Shown: positions 8,382-14,705 of the stretch, piece after piece | Layout: each line of letters opens with the position of its first letter | How positions within the stretch are numbered: position 1 is the first letter of the stretch | Source of the DNA: Methanolinea sp. UBA275 | GTDB lineage: Archaea; Halobacteriota; Methanomicrobia; Methanomicrobiales; Methanospirillaceae | Length of the DNA: 20,139 nucleotides | Reading direction: 5' to 3' | Assembly (NCBI GenBank): GCA_002506105.1 | Contig: DAWU01000021.1 | Coordinates: 1-20,139 of the forward strand | Position numbers and translations under genes: made by a program | Notes under the pieces: model-generated | The model's database searches: none | The model's input: the letters and a program-made list of their open reading frames with translations, nothing else | Told to the model about the DNA's origin: nothing

Positions 8382-8469
8382 GACAGGCTGGATCCGGGGA
8401 ATACGGGATAACCGCGAATGCGTATTCCCTCCACGGGATATAGACGGGAATACTACTCCAGGATGGTAA
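8371..8469 (+). CDS. Candidate 32-residue leader ORF before nadE
   Basis: A short reading frame starts ATG ACC GGT inside the last codons of the thiolase gene and ends TAA at 8467-8469, 6 nt before the nadE start. Its start has the best-placed ribosome binding site nearby: AGGTGA at 8359-8364, 6 nt upstream. The peptide begins MTGRTGWIRGIRDNRE, is Arg-rich and ends NTTPGW, with one Cys and no recognisable domain. The spacing suggests it couples translation of the thiolase to nadE. The RNA encoding its middle folds into a strong hairpin. It may be a real small protein, a coupling ORF or chance; conservation is unknown. Confidence 0.4.
   Translation: MTGRTGWIRGIRDNRECVFPPRDIDGNTTPGW
8396..8430 (+). 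promoter_or_regulatory. Strong RNA hairpin in the nadE leader
   Basis: GGGAATACG at 8397-8405 pairs perfectly with CGTATTCCC at 8421-8429, and a G-U pair extends the stem to 10 bp. The 15-nt loop is 8406-8420. The hairpin ends 45 nt before the nadE start and lies within the candidate leader ORF. It could control nadE translation or mRNA processing. Confidence 0.5.
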
Positions 8470-8475
8470 GATTAC

Positions 8476-9222
8476 ATGGATACGGATTTTGGATGTGCAT
8501 TGGGAAGGATCGAACATCTGATAAGGCATGCATACTGGGACAGCGGGAGCAGCGGCATTGTCATAGGGCTCTCGGGGGGAATCGACTCCGCAGTGGCAGC
8601 AACCATGTGCTGCCGGGCAGTGGGTGGCGAGAGAGTGCTTGCCCTGATACTCCCAAGCAGGGTAACGCTCTCTGATGACATCTCCGATGCGGAAGAGATC
8701 TGCACCAAACTCCGGATGGATTCCCGGGTTTTTAGCATCGATCCTATCCTCGATATATTCAGGGGACTCCCTGATTTTAAGGAGAGCCCCAGCCTTGTCG
8801 GGAACCTCATGGCAAGGATCCGCATGGCAATTCTCTATTACCATGCAAACCGGGATAACAGGCTTGTATGTGGAACCTCCAACCGGACGGAATACCTCCT
8901 CGGGTATTGCACAAAATTCGGGGATAATGCAGCCGACATCCAGCCAATCCTCCATCTCTACAAGACCGAGATATACGATCTTGCAAAGACGATGGATCTC
9001 CCCAAAAGAGTTCTCGAAAAAGCCCCCTCAGCAGGACTGTGGGAGGGCCAGCGCGATGAGGATGAGATCGGTCTCACGTATCCGGTAATCGATGCATCGC
9101 TCAAAGCCCTTGCATCCTCGGGATGGAAGAGCAACAATGAAACTGAAGAGAAGGTGCTCCGGATGGTCAGGAAGAGCGAGCATAAACGGCTCCCGCCGCC
9201 AAGCCTCTTCAGGGTTGAATAA
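8476..9222 (+). CDS. nadE: NAD+ synthetase, ammonia-dependent
   Basis: A 248-residue enzyme that amidates nicotinate adenine dinucleotide to NAD+ using ATP and ammonia, the last step of NAD synthesis. The ATP-pyrophosphatase loop SGGIDS is at 33-38. CGTSNRTEYLLGYCTKFGD (about 137-155) is the family's substrate and adenylate site, followed by a KTEIYDLA segment, a PSAGLWEGQRDEDEIG segment and the C-terminal KSEHKRLPPP that ends the family. No glutaminase domain is present, so it uses free ammonia. The nearest ribosome binding site is a weak GGATGG 10 nt upstream, so initiation may depend on the upstream small ORF, which ends 6 nt before this start. It probably shares a transcript with the thiolase gene. 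Confidence 0.93.
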   Translation: MDTDFGCALGRIEHLIRHAYWDSGSSGIVIGLSGGIDSAVAATMCCRAVGGERVLALILPSRVTLSDDISDAEEICTKLRMDSRVFSIDPILDIFRGLPDFKESPSLVGNLMARIRMAILYYHANRDNRLVCGTSNRTEYLLGYCTKFGDNAADIQPILHLYKTEIYDLAKTMDLPKRVLEKAPSAGLWEGQRDEDEIGLTYPVIDASLKALASSGWKSNNETEEKVLRMVRKSEHKRLPPPSLFRVE

Positions 9223-9387
9223 AGAACCCAGGAGATCTCCACACTGGCAAGGGCCTTTTCTCTCACAAAGATTTTGTCGGGCAGGATGTTACTACCATGA
9301 CAGTGAGAAAGAATTGGTGAAAAAAAATAGTGCGGGGCATTTTGAACATCCGGCAGGAATGACAGGAAGGGTATTTCCATGTTTGCC

Positions 9388-9404
9388 ATCCTTCCCCGGA
9401 GGAT
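9388..9404. terminator. Hairpin between two convergent genes
   Basis: ATCCTTC at 9388-9394 pairs with GGAGGAT at 9398-9404 (one G-U pair) around a 3-nt loop. On the plus strand it is followed by a pyrimidine-rich stretch. It lies in the 202-bp spacer between nadE and the convergent surface-protein gene, and could end either transcript. No gene is visible in the spacer. Confidence 0.35.
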
Positions 9405-9424
9405 TCTTCCGCTTCTTGCCGGTT

Positions 9425-10696
9425 TTATTTCCGCTTCTTCAGGAAATAGTATCCCGCCCCTGCTGCACAGGCGACAAGAATGAGTATTCCTGCAATAAGG
9501 AGTGGTGAGATTCCCCCGTTCACGACCCTGACCTGGACTTTCATGGTATCTGAGATTGCGCTATTATCCAGTGCATCGCGGTATCGTATCTCCGAGTCAA
9601 GGCCATACTCCTTTGCTGTCGCACCTGAATCAACATTGATCTTGTAGCGGGCAAGTGCCTTCTCACCTGGTGCAAGATCACCAAGATAGGCTGAATCATC
9701 GCTGCTGGTGAAAGGGTCAACTGCACTGATGCGGGCCTGCACCTGACGTGCACGTGCTGACCCGGTATTCTGATACTCGACCTCGATCACCACTTTCTCC
9801 CCAGCTTTCACCTGAGAGGGCGGAGATGTGACCGAGAATTCGACCTTACTCCCCACGGGAACCCCTATCGTCAGAATGTCCGAAGTAACGGTATCTCCCT
9901 CTGTATTTGAATACTGGCAGGATATATCGAGTGGATATGATCCCTCCTCAGCATCCCGGGAGACCGCGATCTTGAACCTGGACTCCCTGCTGCTTCCTGC
10001 AGGGAATTCCCCCATAAACAGACTGCTATCGGTGGGAACGACAGGGCTGTTGCCATTTCGCGAAATTTTGAGAATTGCGTCCCGTGCATCCTCCGATCCT
10101 GCGTTCTTGATATTGAGCACCAGATACCCCTCGGTTCCTGCATTCAGGTGTTCGCCTTGTATTGAAAGTGCCTCGAGCATCACATTCTGCCGTATCTTGA
10201 TGGGGAGATCCAGTGTCTTATTCATGTCCCTGTAAGTATAGGATATCGCGTCCTGGCCGTATTGTTCCGCATTCTTCAGATACAGATAATTGACCTGGAG
10301 AGGGAGATTGTAGCTGCCTGCTGCCGCATCGGACGGCACTTTCACAAGAAATGTCACTGTGGCCTTACTGCCCCCTGCAATATCGCCGATAACCTGTGGA
10401 TCCGACTTGATGACAATGGAGGTATCGCCGGGGAGAAGGGTTGCCTTCACCATCTTTGCAGTGCTCGGGAGGTCATCCCTCTCAACTATCCCCGACCTCG
10501 CAAATTTCATCTCTATCAGGCCACGGTTCTCGATATTCACCTTGAGTGCGACTTCCTCACCCGGAGTCACTTCATTGCTCCCTGCAACTGATGCAACGAG
10601 ATCAGGATCCCCGGTCAGGTACTTGACCTCCGCAAGAACCGGTATGCAAAACAGACTTATTATAACGGCTAGAATCACAATATAGCGCGTATTCAT
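9425..10696 (-). CDS. CARDB/S-layer-like surface protein with C-terminal anchor
   Basis: A 423-residue exported protein. It begins MNTRYIVILAVI with a ~22-residue signal peptide (cleavage after VLA). The middle is three to four Ig-like beta modules of the COG1361/CARDB kind, recognisable by repeated VTPGEEVALKVNIENRG-like phrases (also AGTEGYLVLNIKNAG and KAGEKVVIEVEYQNTG). A single C-terminal membrane helix (about residues 397-418) ends in KKRK, so the beta domains face outward and the tail is cytoplasmic. An in-frame extension to 10825 is rejected because it would read through the divergent regulator gene, and AAGGGAT precedes the chosen ATG. A divergent TrmB regulator with a shared operator suggests it is a controlled envelope protein. 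Partner unknown. Confidence 0.85.
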   Translation of the reverse strand: MNTRYIVILAVIISLFCIPVLAEVKYLTGDPDLVASVAGSNEVTPGEEVALKVNIENRGLIEMKFARSGIVERDDLPSTAKMVKATLLPGDTSIVIKSDPQVIGDIAGGSKATVTFLVKVPSDAAAGSYNLPLQVNYLYLKNAEQYGQDAISYTYRDMNKTLDLPIKIRQNVMLEALSIQGEHLNAGTEGYLVLNIKNAGSEDARDAILKISRNGNSPVVPTDSSLFMGEFPAGSSRESRFKIAVSRDAEEGSYPLDISCQYSNTEGDTVTSDILTIGVPVGSKVEFSVTSPPSQVKAGEKVVIEVEYQNTGSARARQVQARISAVDPFTSSDDSAYLGDLAPGEKALARYKINVDSGATAKEYGLDSEIRYRDALDNSAISDTMKVQVRVVNGGISPLLIAGILILVACAAGAGYYFLKKRK

Positions 10697-10707
10697 ACGA
10701 TATCCCT

Positions 10708-10729
10708 TGTTGTTATTGCTATAACAACA
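10708..10729. promoter_or_regulatory. Perfect 9-bp inverted repeat, candidate TrmB operator
   Basis: TGTTGTTAT (10708-10716) and ATAACAACA (10721-10729) are perfect inverted arms around TGCT. The site lies in the 64-bp spacer between the divergent surface-protein and TrmB genes. It covers the predicted start of the surface-protein transcript (near 10721) and abuts the TTTAAG box of the regulator gene. That is where a repressor of both genes would bind. Confidence 0.6.
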
Positions 10730-10751
10730 TTTAAGGTCCGACCATATAAAA
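10730..10751. promoter_or_regulatory. Back-to-back promoters of the surface-protein and TrmB genes
   Basis: On the minus strand TTTTATATGG (10742-10751) is a TATA box placing a start near 10721 and a 24-nt leader for the surface protein. On the plus strand TTTAAG (10730-10735) lies about 27 bp before the regulator's ATG, which would make that mRNA leaderless. The minus-strand box is itself flanked by a 5-bp inverted repeat, ACCAT/ATGGT. Confidence 0.45.
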
Positions 10752-10760
10752 TGGTATGTA

Positions 10761-11534
10761 ATGGCCGAGAATGCCTCATCATTTCTCTCCCTTACCGAAT
10801 CTCTCAAATCCCTTGGCCTTACCAAATATGAAGCCCTTGTCTACATTGGTCTTCTGAAGGTGTCGGGAGCAACTGCAACAGAGATACATGAGATATCGGG
10901 GGTCCCACGCGCTTCCGTATACCCGGTGCTGGACCGTTTGATCCAGAAGAACCTCGTGTCGGTGTCCCATGCAACTCCACGCAGGTTTGATGCCATACCC
11001 CCTGATGATGGTATTGATTACCTCCTTGAAACAGTCCAGACTGATGCGCAAAAGGCAAAAAAGATGCTCTCCCGTATCTACAGGGATCGCTCCCTGAAGG
11101 AACGCGGTGATCAGGAGTTTATCTGGAGCATACGCGGTGATGAGCATATCAGATCGAGACTCACTGACCTCCTGCATCATGCAGATGACAGTATCCACGC
11201 CCTTTTTTTCGGGGATTTTCTCAGGGCTGAGATTATCAATGCGTTGAAAGAGAGGGAGGGGGCCATTCCCATCCGCGTTGTCACAGACTACTGGGACGGC
11301 CCCATGCCGGATATCATCTCTGTGAATGTGAAACCCCGGCCACCTTTCCTGAAAAACATCAGGATTCCCTCAGTTGCGGGCGGAGTATTTTTAATGGACC
11401 GGCAACGGGCAATGGTAATTATGGTTTCAGAAGAAGAGGGATCCACCGCGCTCTTTTCAGAAGCCCCGGGATTCGTGAAATTCTTCACACTCTACTGGGA
11501 GATCCTTTCCGAAACAGAATTCACATCCTGTTAA
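10761..11534 (+). CDS. TrmB-family transcriptional regulator
   Basis: A 257-residue archaeal regulator. Residues ~12-80 form a winged helix-turn-helix typical of TrmB (LGLTKYEALVYIGLL, then ATEIHEISGVPRASVYPVLDRL as recognition region). Residues ~85-115 are a helical linker. The C-terminal ~140 residues form the effector-sensing domain of the family (DDSIHALFFGDFL to IPIRVVTDYW). Some TrmB proteins bind sugars; no ligand can be read here, and the sugar-binding extension seen in the longest members is absent. It is divergent from a surface-protein gene with a 9-bp inverted repeat between them, so that gene and the regulator itself are the likeliest targets. Its stop overlaps the convergent NrpR-like gene's stop within TTAA. 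Confidence 0.9.
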   Translation: MAENASSFLSLTESLKSLGLTKYEALVYIGLLKVSGATATEIHEISGVPRASVYPVLDRLIQKNLVSVSHATPRRFDAIPPDDGIDYLLETVQTDAQKAKKMLSRIYRDRSLKERGDQEFIWSIRGDEHIRSRLTDLLHHADDSIHALFFGDFLRAEIINALKEREGAIPIRVVTDYWDGPMPDIISVNVKPRPPFLKNIRIPSVAGGVFLMDRQRAMVIMVSEEEGSTALFSEAPGFVKFFTLYWEILSETEFTSC

Positions 11535-12277
11535 AAATTTAGGATCTCCTGCATCTCCTGTACATCCATCAGTCCCTTAATTGCCTGGGTGATGACGGGA
11601 ATTCCCCCCTCTTTGATGGCTGCCATAGGATTTGTCCCCCCCAGTGCAACGATTCCCATATACTGCGGATCAACCGTGACACCGAGCGCAGGGGTGTTCG
11701 GAAGGCCGACATCAAGGATACCACAGAAACTACTGCCGGCAAGATCGTCGATCACCTCACCCACAAGGCTCTCGGCCTCCATGTGACACTGCCGGATATT
11801 TGCAAGGATATTCCCGCTCCCCCGCCTCATCATCTCGTTCACCGAAGTGATATCCTGCGCAATCAGAGCCTGGAGCGGGTCTATGGTGGTATGTTCATAG
11901 AGGATCATGTGCGTAAAGCGCCTCGGGATTCTTCCCTCAATCTCAACTACGCCACCTCCAATGGGATTTGAAGGGACTCCCTTTTTCAGGAGCACCCCGT
12001 CGAGCGTGGAGCTGCACATGGTGATGATCGCAATGGAATCATCCGGTATCCTGTAATCCTCCACCGTCTCGCCCTCCCCGAAAAACCTGACGAGGCCGCT
12101 CACACAGACACCTGCCTTGAATGCATCCTTCATTACCAAGAGAGCACGCTCGAAATCCCCTTTCCGGATAAGGGAGAGATTGTACACAACAGTTCCTCTC
12201 CCCTCCCGGGGATCGAACGTTACCTGCATGGCGTACTCCTCAATGCGGGTATGCACGAATTTGAGAGGGAGGTTCAT
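11531..12277 (-). CDS. Stand-alone NrpR effector domain (DUF128), NrpRII-like
   Basis: A 248-residue protein of the DUF128 family, the 2-oxoglutarate-sensing domain of NrpR, the archaeal repressor of nitrogen fixation and assimilation genes. Signature segments include GGGVVEIEGRIPRRF (about 120) and LGGTNPMAAIKEGG near the C-terminus. It carries one such domain and no winged helix. In Methanosarcina, NrpRII is this kind of protein and works with a DNA-binding NrpRI, so an NrpRI elsewhere in the genome is expected. I chose ATG 12277; the longer frame to 12574 runs antisense through the divergent gene. AAAGGAGAG lies upstream. The spacer carries an NrpR-operator-like inverted repeat, suggesting autoregulation. 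Assignment to the family is strong, class II less so. Confidence 0.82.
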   Translation of the reverse strand: MNLPLKFVHTRIEEYAMQVTFDPREGRGTVVYNLSLIRKGDFERALLVMKDAFKAGVCVSGLVRFFGEGETVEDYRIPDDSIAIITMCSSTLDGVLLKKGVPSNPIGGGVVEIEGRIPRRFTHMILYEHTTIDPLQALIAQDITSVNEMMRRGSGNILANIRQCHMEAESLVGEVIDDLAGSSFCGILDVGLPNTPALGVTVDPQYMGIVALGGTNPMAAIKEGGIPVITQAIKGLMDVQEMQEILNF

Positions 12278-12300
12278 TCCATCAAGATTCTCTCCTTTCA

Positions 12301-12318
12301 ATAGAAAAATTGTTCTAT
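12301..12318. promoter_or_regulatory. NrpR-like operator over divergent promoters
   Basis: ATAGAA-AAATTG-TTCTAT is a perfect 6-bp inverted repeat with a 6-bp centre. Its core GAA-N6-TTC is that of the known NrpR operator GGAA-N6-TTCC. The right arm overlaps TTCTATAAG, the TATA box of the plus-strand gene, about 26 bp before its ATG at 12343. The minus-strand reading CTTATAG could serve the NrpR-like gene. A bound repressor would block both promoters. Confidence 0.5.
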
Positions 12319-12342
12319 AAGATGAAGGAAATGTATCTGTCA

Positions 12343-13314
12343 ATGGATGAAAAGGTTCGGGAAAAAGCGAGATATGCGATAAAGTCCATCCTGGAGGCCG
12401 CGGGTTTCTCTGTGAGTACGTTAGAGGATCCCTTCGACCTCGCGGAACGGGAGGATGAATATCTGATGATACTCTGCAGCAACGACGCCAGAGAAATCGC
12501 CGAGTATAACACAGGATCATATCGCCTGATGAAAGACGGGCAGGAGATTGCCTATAAAAAACTCCTGTTCTCACTGGCCACTGACATCAATGCACCAGAC
12601 TGCGTGGTATGGGGGCGTGATGAATTTATCATGTTCTCAGGGGAGGCTGCGCTGAACGGGATGCTCGGCCTCACCCTGCCTCTCACCTTCCATGACGAAA
12701 AAGGGCAGGCTGCAGGGAAGAGAAGTGCTACCTCGGAGATACGATCAGCTCCTGACGCCGGGGAGATGGAGAGTCCCGGCATGGTCATCGCTCACATGCC
12801 GATACGAGTTCAGAAACAGGCGGCGGAGAAAATCGCCAGGATCCAGGGACAAGCTACCCTGAAATTGATGCCCTACTGGAGATATACCTACCAGAGTTCC
12901 GGTGAACAGGTCTACAAGGATCACAGGGTTCCTTTTGACGGCGAGGGGAGCGGTGGTATCAACGCCATCAACGGTCTGGCTACGGATTCCGGTTGGGATG
13001 CTCTGGTCGAGGCTGCGGTGCCCCAGAGTGCAGAGATTGTCCGTCCGAAAATAACAAAAGAAGAGGCTGTAGAAAAGATAGTGTTGGGGGTCATCGACAG
13101 CCTCACGCAGAAGATAAAAATCAAGCAGGTGATTGGCGATGCAATCTCCTATGAGGAGAGAGTTATGAAACCGGATAGGAAAAATATCTCACTCCAGCTC
13201 CAGCAGGTCTACATTCCCATCTGGCAGGTGAGGGGAAAGAAGATTGTGGAAGTGAATGCCCATACCGGTGAAGTCCTCGCAGAACCCATGGATGAGGGTG
13301 TGGAGGTCTTCTGA
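12343..13314 (+). CDS. Conserved-looking protein of unknown function
   Basis: A 323-residue soluble protein with no signal peptide or membrane helix. Residues 1-110 look alpha/beta (KARYAIKSILEAAGF, then EDPFDLAEREDEYLMILCSND) and faintly resemble a degenerate PD-(D/E)XK nuclease fold; I would not rely on that. Residues ~130-160 are a low-complexity linker. The C-terminal half has an aromatic KLMPYWRYTYQ segment, a helical ITKEEAVEKIVLG segment and a final YIPIWQVRGKKIVEVNAHTGEVL strand pair. The start at 12343 is favoured because a TATA box sits 26 bp before it (leaderless); ATGs at 12322 and 12331 are alternatives. Only 9 bp separate it from the flavoprotein gene, so they are probably one operon. 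The shared promoter suggests nitrogen control. I do not recognise the family. Confidence 0.75.
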   Translation: MDEKVREKARYAIKSILEAAGFSVSTLEDPFDLAEREDEYLMILCSNDAREIAEYNTGSYRLMKDGQEIAYKKLLFSLATDINAPDCVVWGRDEFIMFSGEAALNGMLGLTLPLTFHDEKGQAAGKRSATSEIRSAPDAGEMESPGMVIAHMPIRVQKQAAEKIARIQGQATLKLMPYWRYTYQSSGEQVYKDHRVPFDGEGSGGINAINGLATDSGWDALVEAAVPQSAEIVRPKITKEEAVEKIVLGVIDSLTQKIKIKQVIGDAISYEERVMKPDRKNISLQLQQVYIPIWQVRGKKIVEVNAHTGEVLAEPMDEGVEVF

Positions 13315-13323
13315 CCGGGTTCC

Positions 13324-14685
13324 ATGATCGGAGTTCTTGGAGGGGGACCAGCCGGCCGGATCGCCGCCATGCAACTGGCCATGGCCGGCAGGGAAGTCAC
13401 GCTTGTAGATAAGAAGGGGCTTGGCGGCCAGTGCCTGCACCATGGATGCATGGTCGTATGCGCACTCAATGATATTGCCAGGCACCTCCACGATGCCCGG
13501 ACCCTGGTCTCTCTTGGTATCCTTGACGATGTTCCTGCCATCTCGTTTCCCCACATTATGTCCGGGATGTCACAGGTACAGGGAAAGATAGAAGCGGTTC
13601 TCGATGCTGAGACCAGGAAATGCGGGGTCCATGTCTGCCAGGGAAGGGAGGGAAGAGTTGAAGGAAACAGGCTGTTTGTTGACGAAACTCTTCTTTCGAC
13701 GGAGAAGATACTCCTGGCAACCGGTTCAATCCCCAGGATCCCGGATATCGCGGGATTGGGGATGCAGGGGGTATTCAACCCTCATTCTTTGCATTCCGTG
13801 AAGAAAGTCCCGGATCATCTCCTGATAATCGGAGGAGGCATCATGGCCGCTGAATTTGCATATATTTTCCAGGAGTTCGGCGCGGAAGTGAGCCTCGCGG
13901 TCCGCAGCACATTTTTAAAAGATGTACCCGAGAGCATGAGAGCTCTGGCAAGGAGGGACCTGGCCGGAGTGAAGATCTACGAGAACTGCAGGATCGGCCG
14001 GCTTGAAGGCGGGGATTCGGTCACATGTGCAGAGGCACATGTAGAAGGTGAAAGGAAGACAATCCCCTGCGACGGAGTGTGTATTGCTGCAGGCCTGGTT
14101 CCCAACTCCGGTATGGTCTCAGGACTCCAGAAGGGGTCTGATGGGAGGATCATCGTCAACACGTCTCTTGTGACCAGCAACCCGGATGTGTACGCCTGCG
14201 GTGATGTGACAGGTTCACGCTGCCTTACCCCGGTTGCCCGATACGAGGGATTGCGGGCTGCTGCCTCGATACTGGGATGCCCGCCCCCACCTGGTGCGAT
14301 CCACGTTCCCCAGTCGATGAATCTTGCGACGGAATATGCATTTGTTGACGGGAAAGAGAGCGATGACGAAGCAGCTTTTGCGAGTCCGGGCCCTGCCGGT
14401 CCGGGAACCTTCTGGGAAGTCCCATCCGGCCATACAGGAATGGCCAGCATCCTTGTCTCGAAGAACACAGGAGACATCCATGCAGTGTACACTGCAGGAC
14501 CGGCAGCAGGCATTCTTGCTGCATACCATTCATTCCTCATGACACTCGGGGTAACCGTCCATGATTTCAACCGCTTCATGGAAATCCACCCGATGACAGA
14601 CGGCGTCTATCCACTGATGAAATATGCTTCCCAGCGACTGACCCGTGAACAAGAAAAAAGTGTGAAAAAAGAGAGAAAGACCTGA
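13324..14685 (+). CDS. Dihydrolipoamide-dehydrogenase-like flavoprotein
   Basis: A 453-residue class I pyridine nucleotide-disulfide oxidoreductase. The FAD fingerprint GGGPAG is at 6-11. The redox disulfide CLHHGC (Cys37, Cys42) keeps the CxxxxC spacing of lipoamide dehydrogenases and mercuric reductases. The NAD(P) fold begins IIGGGIMAAEFAY near 170, and the second FAD motif YACGDVTGS lies near 291-299. The C-terminal dimer domain has EIHPMTDG (His422), matching the catalytic HPTxSE motif but without the Glu. FAD- and NAD(P)H-linked disulfide reduction is expected. No 2-oxoacid dehydrogenase, lipoyl or glycine-cleavage gene is nearby, so the true substrate is unknown. It follows the unknown gene by 9 bp and converges on the PPDK-like gene with 20 bp between stops. 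Confidence 0.87.
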   Translation: MIGVLGGGPAGRIAAMQLAMAGREVTLVDKKGLGGQCLHHGCMVVCALNDIARHLHDARTLVSLGILDDVPAISFPHIMSGMSQVQGKIEAVLDAETRKCGVHVCQGREGRVEGNRLFVDETLLSTEKILLATGSIPRIPDIAGLGMQGVFNPHSLHSVKKVPDHLLIIGGGIMAAEFAYIFQEFGAEVSLAVRSTFLKDVPESMRALARRDLAGVKIYENCRIGRLEGGDSVTCAEAHVEGERKTIPCDGVCIAAGLVPNSGMVSGLQKGSDGRIIVNTSLVTSNPDVYACGDVTGSRCLTPVARYEGLRAAASILGCPPPPGAIHVPQSMNLATEYAFVDGKESDDEAAFASPGPAGPGTFWEVPSGHTGMASILVSKNTGDIHAVYTAGPAAGILAAYHSFLMTLGVTVHDFNRFMEIHPMTDGVYPLMKYASQRLTREQEKSVKKERKT

Positions 14686-14705
14686 TCCAGGATATCTCTC
14701 CCGTC

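Noticed and set aside
10697..10825. 43-residue extension before the surface protein's signal peptide
   Set aside because: It would run through the TrmB gene start and bury the signal peptide; a ribosome site and promoter fit the internal ATG.
12278..12574. N-terminal extension of the NrpR-like protein
   Set aside because: It lies antisense to the divergent 323-aa gene, is Arg/Pro-rich and unlike a winged helix, so it does not restore a DNA-binding domain.
14686..14705. Missing PPDK C-terminal barrel lost through a frameshift
   Set aside because: Only 20 bp separate the stop from a convergent intact gene, and no barrel-like sequence exists nearby in any frame.
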